Assembly: GCF_030440425.1 (NCBI RefSeq)
Contig: NZ_CP098023.1
Location: 3,992,001-4,056,000 of the forward strand
DNA length: 64,000 nt
Reading direction: 5' to 3'
DNA from: Microbulbifer sp. MI-G
Lineage (GTDB): Bacteria; Pseudomonadota; Gammaproteobacteria; Pseudomonadales; Cellvibrionaceae
This document shows, one piece after another, positions 45,815 to 55,836 of this stretch. Positions within the stretch are counted from its first letter, which is position 1, and each line of letters begins with the position of its first letter. Below the pieces are notes generated by a model. That model did no database searches. It worked only from the letters and a program-made list of their open reading frames with translations, and was not told the DNA's origin. Made by a program: the position numbers and the translations under genes.

Positions 45815-46102
45815 TCAATCCTTCTGGTGTGCCGCACCCACTTCCAGGGCTTCGATCAGGTGCCGGTAATCCTGCCACAGATGGCGCACATAGAGCCGCC
45901 ATTCAATATCCAGGTGCTCCCACGCCTCAACCACATCGCACCCCGGGGGCAAAAGCTCCACACGCGCCAACACAAATGCAGCCGCTATCTGCTCGTTGGT
46001 GGGGGGACCTGTGACTCCGGCACAGAGCAGGTCCTGGGCGACAAGTAAAATTTTGTCCAGCGGGTATGGCAATTGCTCAATTTGTCGAGCAATGGATTGC
46101 AT
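45815..46102 (-). CDS. Small hypothetical protein
   Basis: 95 residues from ATG at 46102, which has a strong GGAGG about six bases upstream. The sequence is soluble, helical and acidic (MQSIARQIEQLPYPLDKILL, later EHLDIEWRLYVRHLWQDYRH), and no family is recognised. It diverges from the XRE-type regulator at 46412 across about 310 bases. A link between the two is possible, but no toxin-antitoxin hallmark is seen. Confidence 0.6.
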   Translation of the reverse strand: MQSIARQIEQLPYPLDKILLVAQDLLCAGVTGPPTNEQIAAAFVLARVELLPPGCDVVEAWEHLDIEWRLYVRHLWQDYRHLIEALEVGAAHQKD

Positions 46103-46390
46103 AGTATGCCTCCTTGGCGCCCCTGCTGCCCCGCCCCGGGCGGGGTCATTCAGGGCTTGTCCATGCACAAACCGGTTTGTGCTGCTCCGTCACCGGTCTC
46201 CCAAGCCTGAGCCAACGCCCCCTTGTGTGTTATCCGTCTCTTTTACGGCTGAGCCCGGTTATAGTGCCTGCACAAGCACAAGGGAAACGGTGGCAAGGTC
46301 CCGAGACTCACCGCGCTTTTCAGCCCCTGTCACAGCGCTTGAGTGTCGGCGCTATCACACTGTTCGTCTCGAAATTCGCGACACTCTATC

Positions 46391-46413
46391 ATTGTCTCTA
46401 CTATCGAGACAAT
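46391..46413. promoter_or_regulatory. Palindromic operator overlapping the XRE gene start
   Basis: ATTGTCTC and GAGACAAT form a perfect 8-base inverted repeat with a seven-base spacer. The second arm covers the first two bases of the ATG at 46412. A looser copy (GTCTCGAAATTCGCGAC) lies about 25 bases upstream. This is the layout of an autoregulated repressor. Confidence 0.6.
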
Positions 46414-46675
46414 GAAAGCCTCTGTTTACTCACCCGCTTACGACCAACTCCGTAGCTGGTTAAAAAACCAGCGGGAACAACGGGGTCTCTCTCTGCGCGC
46501 TACGGCAAAAATCGTGGGCCGGCACCATTCAGTGCTGGGAAAAATGGAGCAGGATCGCAAAATTGATCTGGTGGAGTTTGTCGAATACTGCCTGGCACTG
46601 GGAGCAGATCCCCACGAAGGGCTGAAAATTCTGACCAACTGTCTGAACCGCGAGGAAAGGAAAGAAAGGCGGTGA
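46412..46675 (+). CDS. XRE-family helix-turn-helix regulator
   Basis: From ATG at 46412 it has 87 residues: LRSWLKNQREQRGLSLRATA, the recognition helix in VGRHHSVLGKMEQDRK, then LVEFVEYCLALGADP. This is a Cro/C1-type HTH almost without extra domain, like phage or toxin-antitoxin repressors. The start codon overlaps a perfect palindrome and there is no normal ribosome site, which suggests a leaderless or near-leaderless message with self-repression. A GTG start at 46343 is possible but the extension is not conserved in character. Confidence 0.8.
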   Translation: MKASVYSPAYDQLRSWLKNQREQRGLSLRATAKIVGRHHSVLGKMEQDRKIDLVEFVEYCLALGADPHEGLKILTNCLNREERKERR

Positions 46676-48180
46676 ATTTGCCAGGTTAAACGCTGCGTTG
46701 ACGGCAAGGCAATTACACAGACAGCTCTCAAAGTGCATACCTGGCTTGTTTAAAAGCCACTGCGCATTGATCCCCCCTTTCCGATCCACACCGCCAGCAT
46801 CAACTCCCGCACCAACAGGCAGGGGGGTACCCTGTAGGCAGTGCGGGTTGCAACTTTTAGGGGCCCAGCCCGACCCCGGCGTTGTACAAACTTGTGCAGG
46901 CACCTGGCTCCGGGTTCGATATTTTATTTTTCTTATGGCCGTTTTACGTCTGCAGGACACCACGTCTTGTAACAGGTACAGAGTGGGCACTTTCCTGTAC
47001 GCTTTTCTACTAAAAAGCTCTGTCAGATAGAAGCCCTGCAAGCAGCATCAGGGCCTGTGACATGGCATTGAAGTTTTGCCATGCTTAATTCGCAGGTGCA
47101 AAACCCCGGATCACAAGGCACCATGGGGAATGCCATGCAGATGATTATATTGGCGTTCTGAGTCCCAGAAAGTTACGGGCAATCACCGCATCAAAATCCC
47201 TTTCCCTGTCACTGTCTCTCAGGTTTCTGTTCCCACTACAATCAGCATGGACATGCTTGTGAAAAGCAGCCCAAAAAGGGAATTTCTCGCCTAGCACAGG
47301 CAACCTTTCGAATGGTGTTTTGATAAAATCACTGTGCCGCCTAAACAACCGGGATCATTTCCCTGACAAATGACCGTATTGCCAAATCCTCTGTGGAAGC
47401 GTTATCAAAGCCTGCCTGGGTGGCATCAGCTGCCTCAACCAAGGCCAGTGCTCTGTCCGGGACCTGCAAATAATCCAGCTACACAGGCAGCGATAGGTTC
47501 ATTCAACGGCAGTTTTTCCGGCCAGTAGCCTCCATCCTGAGAACGGGTTTGCCGGCGTGACAGTTTCCTTTTTCCGAACTTGATGACCAGTCTATTCAAG
47601 ACTGAAATTTTCTTTTCCAAAATCCTCCTGGCCGCCAGTTGTACTATTGCATAAATGGCAATGGTTCGACCCAGCAAACACTGTGTCATTACGGCGGTAT
47701 TGCACGATAGTGCACCCTTCAGAGCGCTGCAGGGCGCTGACTAAAAGTCATTTTATATGCCAATATTCCATGGACAGCGCCCATTCCCGAACACTTCCTC
47801 CCACGCTCAGGGTCTGATCATGCCAATCGATAAAAAACTACACTGCTCGGCCGCAATGTATCAGCCCCCTTCAGAACTTTCTTTTGTGCCATGCCTGCAA
47901 TAACCACAAAACTGACAACGTCGCCGAGGTAGAGGCGATACCTATCCCTGCCCAGTCAACGACTCAAGGATCTGTGCTCAGGACACAACTCTGAGCAGCT
48001 CACAGCGCATGTATTGCGAAAGCCTGTTTTCTTGGCACTGCGCTTCTTACTATAAAAAATTTTTCTTGTGCTAGGCACCATATTGCAGTATCAAGCAGTC
48101 TGGTGTTTTTTGGCATGTTGATCAAACTGTTTCGAGAAAAATAGTTTGCGGGCTGCAGGATTTGGCTCGCCCTGACAAAA
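46676..48180. other. Gene-poor 1.5 kb stretch
   Basis: No ORF here has a recognisable family or good start context. Minus-strand ORFs at 47145-47348 and 47435-47689 read like fragments. One stem-loop (CATGGCA at 47061-47067 with TGCCATG at 47077-47083) has no U-run. The region may hold decayed genes or an RNA that cannot be recognised by eye. Confidence 0.4.
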
Positions 48181-49644
48181 GTGAATACAAGGATGCAACA
48201 AACTGCTTCTCACCGGGGACCCTTCTCCCGGCATTTTTTACTGCACACCCTATGGGTTGGCTTAACAGCCTGCGGCCTGGTATTGACCTCGGGCGGTGCA
48301 CAGGCCTATGAACTGCCCACCCTTGATCAGCGGGTGCCCATTCTCTGGCTTGCCGCACTGGCAGTGGCACTGTTACTGGTTTCTGTTATTGCCATCTCCA
48401 GGGCAATGAGACTGCGCAGATTGCAGCGAAAAAACCGCAAACACATCGCCAAACTCAACACTCAACACCGTCAGCTTTCACAGCAGGTCCGCAGTCGCAA
48501 AACCGAATCTACCGCCCTGAAAAAACATCTTGCAGAAGCGCGCGAAGACGTGGAGTTACTGCACCAGGAAAAATCCGACCTACTCACCATCGTTCGCCAC
48601 CAGTTATTGCACCCGCTGGACACCTTACAGGGCACCTTGAACCTGTTGGCGACCAGTGAGGACCACAATACCAAGGCCCTGGTGCAGATCGGCAGGCGGC
48701 AGTTGGCTAGCGCACTCAAATCCCTGGATGACTTGCGCAAGCTGGGCAAGGTTGAAACAGTAGAACTCGCATTGCCGAGAGAAGCTCCAGACAGTGCAAA
48801 CACATACCTGTCCGTGCTGTTGTTGGAAAACAGTCGGCACGAATCCCTGCAGGCCGCGCTGGTGGCCATGGGCCACTGTGTACAACGGGAGTGCAATGGC
48901 CTCGATGGCAGTACCGCCGCTCGGCAGAAAAAATTTGACCTGATCCTCATCGATATTCATCTGCCAGTGGTGGACGGGGTGGAGGCCGTGAAGGAAATCC
49001 GTCGGGATTGCGGTACTACACTGCCTATTTTTGCCCTGCTGGAAAGTGCCAACTCCGGTGATAAGGAGCATTACCAGGCGCGCGGCTTTACCGATGTGCT
49101 GACCCACCCGGTCACCCACTGCCAGCTGGTACAATTAACCAAATTGGCTCATCAATACTATCAGTCCTCGGGGTTGAAGCGGGCACCACAGCCAGCGCGA
49201 TTGCTTAATACCAATCGCCTGTTCCGTCACCGGGACACTCTGGACCCTGTCACTTTTGGCGAGCTGCTCAGTGATCACACAGCTGCCCTGCCCAAGCGCA
49301 TCACATCTCTGACCAGTGCACTGACCGGGCGCCGCTGGTCCGATGCGGAAAAACAGGCCCAGGATCTGGCACAGTCAGCAGCCGAGGTGGGTCTGGACCG
49401 TGTAGCCGCGCACCTGCGCGGCCTTGCCGCGAAACTGTCTATCGACAGTGAGCGCGAACACTGCCGCCAGCAGCGCACCGAGCTGTTACAACTGATGCGC
49501 GAATCTGTGCGCCAGCTGAAGGCCTGGCGAGAGCGCAATACACGCCCTGAGCAGGCCCTGAATAGACCACTTGTGCAGGTTGCTCCAGAGCAGAGCGGCA
49601 TCCGGCCATCGCGCAAAAATGCCACTCCGGCGCAGCCCGGTTGA
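48181..49644 (+). CDS. Membrane phosphorelay-like scaffold with degenerate Hpt
   Basis: 487 residues: a hydrophobic N-terminus (residues about 19-42), a second span near 53-76 (ILWLAALAVALLLVSVIAI), then a coiled coil (about 80-135). A HisKA-like helix pair follows (LLTIVRHQLLHPLDTLQGTL; His140 or His145), with no ATPase domain after it. A receiver domain has Asp258 in LILIDIHLPVVDG. The last domain is Hpt-like, but AQDLAQSAAEVGL replaces the usual HxLKGxA, with Gln394 where the phospho-His should be. It therefore looks like a regulator that may still take phosphate at the receiver. No kinase gene is adjacent. The GTG start is uncertain. Confidence 0.75.
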   Translation: MNTRMQQTASHRGPFSRHFLLHTLWVGLTACGLVLTSGGAQAYELPTLDQRVPILWLAALAVALLLVSVIAISRAMRLRRLQRKNRKHIAKLNTQHRQLSQQVRSRKTESTALKKHLAEAREDVELLHQEKSDLLTIVRHQLLHPLDTLQGTLNLLATSEDHNTKALVQIGRRQLASALKSLDDLRKLGKVETVELALPREAPDSANTYLSVLLLENSRHESLQAALVAMGHCVQRECNGLDGSTAARQKKFDLILIDIHLPVVDGVEAVKEIRRDCGTTLPIFALLESANSGDKEHYQARGFTDVLTHPVTHCQLVQLTKLAHQYYQSSGLKRAPQPARLLNTNRLFRHRDTLDPVTFGELLSDHTAALPKRITSLTSALTGRRWSDAEKQAQDLAQSAAEVGLDRVAAHLRGLAAKLSIDSEREHCRQQRTELLQLMRESVRQLKAWRERNTRPEQALNRPLVQVAPEQSGIRPSRKNATPAQPG

Positions 49645-49698
49645 AATGTCCCACGCAAGCCGCACTATGGTTTTTTGAACCCCAAAGAGAACAATGTC

Positions 49699-50052
49699 AT
49701 GTCCGAGCAGTACCCAACACGCTCCCAGGAGGCCCGCGAGCAGAGTGGCCGCGATCTCGCCATTATGGTGTATCTGATCCAGGCCATCAGCCTGTTTACT
49801 GCCGTACCAATATTTATCGGCATATTGATCAATTACTTTAAACGCAGCGACGTGCGCGGTACCCTGGCGGAGTCACACTTCCGCTGGCAGATTCGCACCT
49901 TCTGGTTCTGGCTGCTGTGGACCATTGTCGGCGTTTGTACCCTGTGGGTGCTGGGTCTTGGCTACGTCATTCTCGCCATTAACTGGATCTGGGTATTCTA
50001 CCGTGTGATCCGCGGCTGGCTGGTGTTGGTGGACCGCCGCCCGGCCTATTGA
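49699..50052 (+). CDS. DUF4870-like small membrane protein
   Basis: 117 residues from ATG at 49699, with three membrane spans: about residues 21-41 (MVYLIQAISLFTAVPIFIGI), 66-87 and 90-108. The motif ESHFRWQIRTFW between spans 1 and 2 is that of DUF4870/TIC20-like small membrane proteins. It starts 55 bases after the scaffold gene on the same strand and may be cotranscribed. Function unknown. Confidence 0.85.
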   Translation: MSEQYPTRSQEAREQSGRDLAIMVYLIQAISLFTAVPIFIGILINYFKRSDVRGTLAESHFRWQIRTFWFWLLWTIVGVCTLWVLGLGYVILAINWIWVFYRVIRGWLVLVDRRPAY

Positions 50053-50411
50053 TCCCAACCCTGCAGGTATTGGCCCGGCAACCGCACAGGCAGCTGGGCC
50101 ATTGCGTCCCTTTGAACAAATCGTGTGACACCCTTGCTCCCGCTTTGCAAACCCTGCAATCGACAGAAGCCAGGCACTACTGGTACCGATAAAAGTCACA
50201 GAGCCAATGCCGCCTATTGGCTATAGCCCCGAACCACTCCATCCCGACCCCGGAGCAGTTTTGTTACCGGTGTCTGCAAAGAGAAACTCTTGGTAGGCAG
50301 AATCCGTGGGATTACAGACCGCAACCGTTCCCACCGGATTGCCCGGCCCGGCGATTTAAGGCCAAAGTATGCGAAGATATCCAGCGTATTTCGCCAGGGA
50401 GAAACACACTT

Positions 50412-53075
50412 GTGAACCAGGATCAAAATAGCCCACTGCGGGAGGACGTCCGTCTGCTGGGAGAAGAACTCGGCAGGGTGCTGCGGGAACAGGCGGGCGA
50501 GGCGCTGTTTGAGACCGTGGAAACGGTTCGACAGGCGGCGGTAGAAAGTCGCAGCACAGGAGAAATGCAGATAGACCATTTGCGCCAACTGCTGGATTCC
50601 CTTGACGATGAAACCCTGCTGGAAGTGGCCCGCGCGTTCAGTCAATTCCTGAACCTGGCCAATATCGCCGAGCAGCGCCACCGCGAGCGCCTGCACCGGC
50701 AGCACCAGCGTTTCTCCGGTGACCCGGATTCCGACCAGAGCTTGCGCCAGGTGTTGGCAGAACTGAAAGGTGCCGGCATCCCCCAAAAGGAGATCTACAA
50801 CACACTGCAAAGGCTCTCTGTCGAGTTGGTCCTCACCGCCCACCCCACAGAAGTTACCCGCCGCACCCTGATTCGCAAGTATGACCATATTGCACACCTG
50901 CTCGCTGCCCTGGACCGGTCAGATCTCACCCAAACAGAAATACAGGAGCTCCGCCGCCACCTCTACGAACAGATTCTCTCCGCCTGGAACACAGATGAAA
51001 TTCGCCGCGCAAGACCCACCCCGGTGGACGAGGCCAAATGGGGCTTTGCCACTATCGAACAATCCCTTTGGCAGGCGGTTCCACAGGCTATGCGCACCAT
51101 TGACGAGGAGTTGGCCCTGGCAGGTCTGGCGCCCATGCCAGTTGACTGGGTGCCCCTCAGCCTCGCTTCCTGGATGGGGGGGGATCGCGACGGCAACCCC
51201 AACGTCACCGCAGCCGTGACCCGGGAAGTACTGCTACTGTCCCGCTGGATGGCTGCCGACCTGTATCTGCGGGACGTGGAAAACCTGCTCGCCGATCTGT
51301 CGATGCACAGGGCCAGCACAGAGTTGCTCACCCACACCGGCCCCAGCCACGAACCCTACCGCCTTGTGTTGCGCCGGGTGCGCAACCGCCTGCGCACCAC
51401 TCGGGCACAGCTGGAGGCCCGCATTAAACACCGCCCGCAACCGGGGGGAGAGGGCTTCGACAACGGCCGGCAACTGTTTGAAGTACTGAGTATGATCGAT
51501 CGCTCCCTGCGCTCAGTGGGACTCTCCGCTATCGCTGACGGGCAGCTTAGGGATACCCTGCGCCGTCTCAACTGCTTCGGTATCACCCTCTTGCGCCTGG
51601 ACATCCGCCAGGAATCCACCCGCCACGGGGATGCACTGGATGCAGTCACCCGCTATCTGGGCATAGGCAACTACGCCAATTGGGAGGAAGCACGCAAAGT
51701 AGAGTTCCTGCTCTGCGAGCTGGACAACCGCCGACCACTGGTGGACGAGGCCTTCTATCACACGGATTTCTGTGACGAAAGTGTGCGTGAAGTGCTGGAT
51801 ACCTGCAAAGTGATAGCCGAGCAGGGACCGGAGGGGCTCGGTGCCTATGTGATTTCCATGGCGAAAATGCCCTCGGACATCCTGGCGGTGATGCTGTTGC
51901 AGAAGATTGCCAATGTGCACCGGCCGATGCGCGTCGTGCCCCTGTTTGAAACCCTCGACGACCTCAACAACGCCGCTGCCACCATGGGCACCCTGCTCAA
52001 TATTGCGCAGTACAAACAGCGCGTGCTCAAGGGGCAGGAAGTGATGATCGGCTACTCCGACTCCGCCAAGGATGCCGGTTTTCTGGCTGCGGCCTGGGCG
52101 CAGTTTCGCGCCCAGGAGGCCCTCAGCGGTATTTTCCGCAACCACGGCATCCCCCTGACTTTGTTCCACGGTCGCGGCGGTTCCATTTCCCGCGGCGGCT
52201 CTCCCACCCGCACAGCATTGCTATCCCAGCCACCGGGCTCAGTGGCCGGACGCATCCGTGTCACCGAACAGGGCGAGATGATCCGCTTTAAGTACGGCCG
52301 CCCATCCGTGGCGGTCTACAATCTGGAGCAGTATGTAGCCGCCACCCTGGAAGCCACCCTGATACCACCGGCGGAGCCGCGTCAGGAGTGGCGCGGGCAA
52401 ATGGATCGCCTGACAAAGGTTTCCGTACGCAGCTACCGCGAGGTGGTGCGCGATGACCCCGCACTGGTGGCCTATCTGCGCACTGTCACTCCGGAAACCG
52501 AACTCAGCCGCCTGGCACTGGGCAGCCGGCCGGCGCGGCGCAAACCAGACGGTGGTGTAGAAACCCTGCGCGCTATTCCCTGGGTCTTCGCCTGGACCCA
52601 GATACGCCTGATGTTGCCGGCCTGGCTGGGCACCGGCGCGGCCCTGGAGCAGGCGCTGAAACACGCCGACGAAACGGACCTGCTGCGCGCCATGAGCCGG
52701 CAATGGCCCTTCTTCCAGGGCGTGGTGGACATGCTGGAAATGGTACTGGCCAAATCTGACACCCGCGTCGCCTGCTGGTACGAGGAGCGGCTCACACAGG
52801 AGGCGGCGCTGGTCCGCCTCGGGAAAACACTGCGCGAACGCCTGTCCCGCACCGTCAGTGCCCTGCAACAACTCACCGGCCATGAGAGTCTGCTGGACAA
52901 CAACCCGGTAATGCGCTGGTCGATTCGCGTGCGCGACCCCTATACAGATCCGCTGCACCTGTTGCAAGCGGAATTGATGGCCCGCCTGCGCAATCGCGAA
53001 AGCGACCCGGTACTGGAGAGTGCGCTGATGGTCACCATCGCCGGCATCGCAGCGGGAATGCGCAATACCGGATAG
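50412..53075 (+). CDS. ppc: Phosphoenolpyruvate carboxylase
   Basis: Makes oxaloacetate from PEP and bicarbonate to refill the TCA cycle. From GTG at 50412 (NQDQNSPLREDVRLLGEELG) it has 887 residues, the family length; the frame open from 50217 adds 65 unconserved residues. Catalytic motifs are present: TAHPTEVTRRT with the essential His (near residue 140), WMGGDRDGNP, GYSDSAKDAGFLAAAW with the Lys, HGRGGSISRGGSP, and the C-terminal MRNTG. A hairpin without U-run follows at 53111-53130. Confidence 0.97.
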   Translation: MNQDQNSPLREDVRLLGEELGRVLREQAGEALFETVETVRQAAVESRSTGEMQIDHLRQLLDSLDDETLLEVARAFSQFLNLANIAEQRHRERLHRQHQRFSGDPDSDQSLRQVLAELKGAGIPQKEIYNTLQRLSVELVLTAHPTEVTRRTLIRKYDHIAHLLAALDRSDLTQTEIQELRRHLYEQILSAWNTDEIRRARPTPVDEAKWGFATIEQSLWQAVPQAMRTIDEELALAGLAPMPVDWVPLSLASWMGGDRDGNPNVTAAVTREVLLLSRWMAADLYLRDVENLLADLSMHRASTELLTHTGPSHEPYRLVLRRVRNRLRTTRAQLEARIKHRPQPGGEGFDNGRQLFEVLSMIDRSLRSVGLSAIADGQLRDTLRRLNCFGITLLRLDIRQESTRHGDALDAVTRYLGIGNYANWEEARKVEFLLCELDNRRPLVDEAFYHTDFCDESVREVLDTCKVIAEQGPEGLGAYVISMAKMPSDILAVMLLQKIANVHRPMRVVPLFETLDDLNNAAATMGTLLNIAQYKQRVLKGQEVMIGYSDSAKDAGFLAAAWAQFRAQEALSGIFRNHGIPLTLFHGRGGSISRGGSPTRTALLSQPPGSVAGRIRVTEQGEMIRFKYGRPSVAVYNLEQYVAATLEATLIPPAEPRQEWRGQMDRLTKVSVRSYREVVRDDPALVAYLRTVTPETELSRLALGSRPARRKPDGGVETLRAIPWVFAWTQIRLMLPAWLGTGAALEQALKHADETDLLRAMSRQWPFFQGVVDMLEMVLAKSDTRVACWYEERLTQEAALVRLGKTLRERLSRTVSALQQLTGHESLLDNNPVMRWSIRVRDPYTDPLHLLQAELMARLRNRESDPVLESALMVTIAGIAAGMRNTG

Positions 53076-53169
53076 CTGGCCACCACGGCAAGCACCCCGT
53101 TGAGAACACCGCGCACAGCCCGCTGTGCGCACCGGGTATAGAAAGCCATTGGCCTTGCGACCTAATGGA

Positions 53170-53199
53170 TTCGTTCAACGTCTATCCCTGCTGTATAAT
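53170..53199 (+). promoter_or_regulatory. Putative promoter of efp
   Basis: A perfect TATAAT lies at 53194-53199, with TTCGTT 18 bases upstream. It predicts a leader of about 160 bases before efp. Confidence 0.45.
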
Positions 53200-53368
53200 C
53201 CCCGATCAACTACACGGGCAAACCCTGTCATATCCATGAATTGAAGAGTTTCCCCGACTGCGGTGACCTGTTAGGGACTTGCAGCTACCCCGCTGACACA
53301 AGGCGAACGGATTACGGTTAAATCTCGGCAAAATTTTTCGCTATAGACTTTATAAGGCGCGATCATAT

Positions 53369-53941
53369 ATGGCTAGTTACTCCACCAACGAATTCAAGGG
53401 CGGTCTGAAGGTAATGCTGGACGGCGATCCCTGCTCTATTGTGGAAAACGAATTCGTCAAACCCGGTAAGGGCCAGGCATTCAACCGGGTAAAGCTGCGC
53501 AACCTGAAAACCGGCCGTGTGTGGGAGCGCACCTTCCGCTCCGGCGAAAGCCTGGAAGCCGCCGATGTCATGGACCGCGACATGGAATACCTGTACAACG
53601 ATGGCGAGTTTTTCCATTTCATGGAACCGGAAACCTTTGAGCAGCACCAGGCCAGCAGCGATGCCGTAGGCGACACGGCCAAGTGGCTCAAGGAGCAGGA
53701 CCTGTGCACCGTCACTCTGTACAACGGCGCGCCGCTGGCAGTTACCCCCCCCAACCATGTGATCCTTGAAATCACTGATACCGACCCGGGCGTGCGCGGC
53801 GACACCGCCCAGGGCGGCACCAAACCGGCCACCCTGGCGACTGGTGCCGTAGTCAAGGTGCCGCTTTTTCTGGAAATTGGCGAGACCATCAAGGTGGACA
53901 CCCGCACCGGTGAATACCTGGGCCGCGCCAGGGAAGAATGA
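53369..53941 (+). CDS. efp: Elongation factor P
   Basis: Relieves ribosome stalling at polyproline. 190 residues with three beta domains. Lys34 in the loop KPGKGQAF is the residue that receives beta-lysine. The enzyme for that step, EpmA, is encoded 48 bases downstream on the same strand. The partner EpmB (lysine 2,3-aminomutase) is not in the window. Confidence 0.98.
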   Translation: MASYSTNEFKGGLKVMLDGDPCSIVENEFVKPGKGQAFNRVKLRNLKTGRVWERTFRSGESLEAADVMDRDMEYLYNDGEFFHFMEPETFEQHQASSDAVGDTAKWLKEQDLCTVTLYNGAPLAVTPPNHVILEITDTDPGVRGDTAQGGTKPATLATGAVVKVPLFLEIGETIKVDTRTGEYLGRAREE

Positions 53942-53989
53942 TCGCTCCCTGTCCTGCGGGTCCAACTGCTCGCTGTCAGAGCCATTTAT

Positions 53990-54943
53990 ATGACTGCAAA
54001 CCACTGGCACCCCAGCGCCACCGGTGCGGCTCTGCGCCAACGCGCCGCACTTCTGGCGAAAATCCGTCACTTTTTCAGCCAGCGACAAGTGCTGGAGGTC
54101 GAGGTGCCGGTACTGTCCCACCGCGCCACCAGCGACCCCCATATCGAATCCATCCCCGCGGAATACTGCGGTAACACCTCTTACCTGACCACCAGCCCAG
54201 AGTTTGGCCTGAAGCGCCTGCTGGCCGCAGGCATCGGCGACTGCTACTACCTGGGCAAGGCATTTCGCCAGGGCGAGTGCGGCCGTCGCCACAATCCCGA
54301 ATTCACCCTGCTGGAATGGTACCGCTGCGGATGGGATGATCGCCGGCTGATGCTTGAAGTGGCCGAGTTACTGGGCCTGGTACTGGGCATATCCCAGGTA
54401 CAATCCCTGAGCTATCGCGCGCTGTTTCTGCGCGAGTTACAGCTGGACCCCCACAGCGCCAGTGACAAAGAACTGACCGCCTGTGTCGGACGTACAATAG
54501 CGCTGTCTTTCACCCCGGGTGATCGGGCCGAATGCCTGGACCTGTTGATGAGCCACTATCTGGAGCCCGCCATGGGCGAGGGCATCACCCTGTTATATGA
54601 TTTTCCCGCGCACCAGGCCGCGCTGGCCAAGGTGGTTGCCGACGAACAGGGCACTCCTGTGGCACGGCGCTTCGAGGCCTATGTGGGTGGGGTGGAACTG
54701 GCCAATGGCTATTGGGAACTGACTGACAGCGCCGAGCAACTGCAGCGCTTTCAAGCAGACCTCCAGTACCGGCGCAGCCACAGCCGTCCCACCCCTCCAT
54801 TTGACGAGCGCCTGCTGCTGGCCCTGCAGGCGGGGATGCCGGAGTGTGCCGGAGTCGCTCTCGGTGTGGATCGCCTGATGATGCTGGCGGGAGGCTACGG
54901 GTCTATCGAGGAAGTGATCGCCTTCCCCATAGCGCGCGCCTGA
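53990..54943 (+). CDS. epmA: EF-P--(R)-beta-lysine ligase
   Basis: Class II lysyl-tRNA-synthetase-like enzyme that attaches beta-lysine to Lys34 of EF-P. 317 residues, no anticodon-binding domain, as expected. Motif 1 region FFSQRQVLEVEVPVL, motif 2 around GKAFRQGECGRRHNPEFTLLEWY, and motif 3 GVALGVDRLMMLAGG are seen. It lies directly after its substrate gene efp, so both are probably cotranscribed. Confidence 0.96.
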   Translation: MTANHWHPSATGAALRQRAALLAKIRHFFSQRQVLEVEVPVLSHRATSDPHIESIPAEYCGNTSYLTTSPEFGLKRLLAAGIGDCYYLGKAFRQGECGRRHNPEFTLLEWYRCGWDDRRLMLEVAELLGLVLGISQVQSLSYRALFLRELQLDPHSASDKELTACVGRTIALSFTPGDRAECLDLLMSHYLEPAMGEGITLLYDFPAHQAALAKVVADEQGTPVARRFEAYVGGVELANGYWELTDSAEQLQRFQADLQYRRSHSRPTPPFDERLLLALQAGMPECAGVALGVDRLMMLAGGYGSIEEVIAFPIARA

Positions 54944-54955
54944 TTTGCAAATGCA

Positions 54956-55756
54956 CTAGGGCCTATACAAATAACACGCCACTTCCCCAACAGCAAAAAA
55001 ACCACAGTCCAACGGTAGCTGCTGCCGGTCGGCCGGCACCAGTGCCACCAGGCTGCGGTGGTGGCTGGCCTGGGCCTGTTGCAACAAATGGCAGAAAAGC
55101 GCACGGCCGACCCCCTGTCCCCGGTAGTCCTCCAGGGTAAACAGATCGTACACACCCAGGGCATCGGCGGAGGCAAACAGGCAACCGGCTGCGGCTGCGC
55201 AGCCATCCAGTCGGGCCAAAAAAAACCGCAGACGTGCGCGCCTCTGCTCGGGTATATCCACCAGGGCCCCATAAAACTTGTTCAACTGGGCTGCCTCACG
55301 GGTACTGCCGCATCCCGCTGCCTGCACCTGGGCATAGTCGGACAGATCTTCCTTTTTCGCCTGGGAAAAGGTTAACCGCCCGCGCAGCTCGGGCGCCAAA
55401 ACCGAATCCGGGGTGAGGAACTGTACCTCCGCCGCCATCGCCACCTGAGACGGTTTTCTATGCAGGCCCAGTTCTACCAGCGCACGATCGTCCAAGGGCT
55501 TGGTGGCACTGTGCCAGAGGGTGAAGGGGCTGTGGCGCTCGGCAAAGTAATCCACCGCAAAGCGCTGCAGGATACGCGGGGGCATCACCGTGTTGGAGAC
55601 CACTTGGTTGAGGCTGCCCGACAACAATCCGCTGTCACTGCGCACTAGACCGGTAATTTCCCGGGTGTGGTCGGGACTGATCAGGCCCGCTTTATAGCTG
55701 GCATAGGTTTCGAGGTTTCGGCAGACGAGGTTTTTGGCGCTGAGACTGTATTTCAT
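54956..55756 (-). CDS. GNAT family N-acetyltransferase
   Basis: From ATG at 55756 (MKYSLSAKNLVCRNLETYAS) it has 266 residues. The C-terminal GNAT domain (about 130-266) includes the acetyl-CoA motif EDYRGQGVGRALFCHLL. The N-terminal half is less familiar and may be a substrate domain. The substrate is unknown. Convergent with epmA; upstream lies cysE on the same strand, 80 bases away. Confidence 0.85.
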   Translation of the reverse strand: MKYSLSAKNLVCRNLETYASYKAGLISPDHTREITGLVRSDSGLLSGSLNQVVSNTVMPPRILQRFAVDYFAERHSPFTLWHSATKPLDDRALVELGLHRKPSQVAMAAEVQFLTPDSVLAPELRGRLTFSQAKKEDLSDYAQVQAAGCGSTREAAQLNKFYGALVDIPEQRRARLRFFLARLDGCAAAAGCLFASADALGVYDLFTLEDYRGQGVGRALFCHLLQQAQASHHRSLVALVPADRQQLPLDCGFFAVGEVACYLYRP

Positions 55757-55836
55757 GGATACAATGATAGTTCCAATTAGCCACTTCCCGAGGGGCTGGA
55801 AGCCCACTGCGCTCTGTGCAAACGGGAGTAAGCCCG

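Noticed and set aside
53111..53130. Hairpin after ppc as a rho-independent terminator
   Set aside because: The stem is perfect (GCGCACAG with CTGTGCGC) but no T-run follows on either side.
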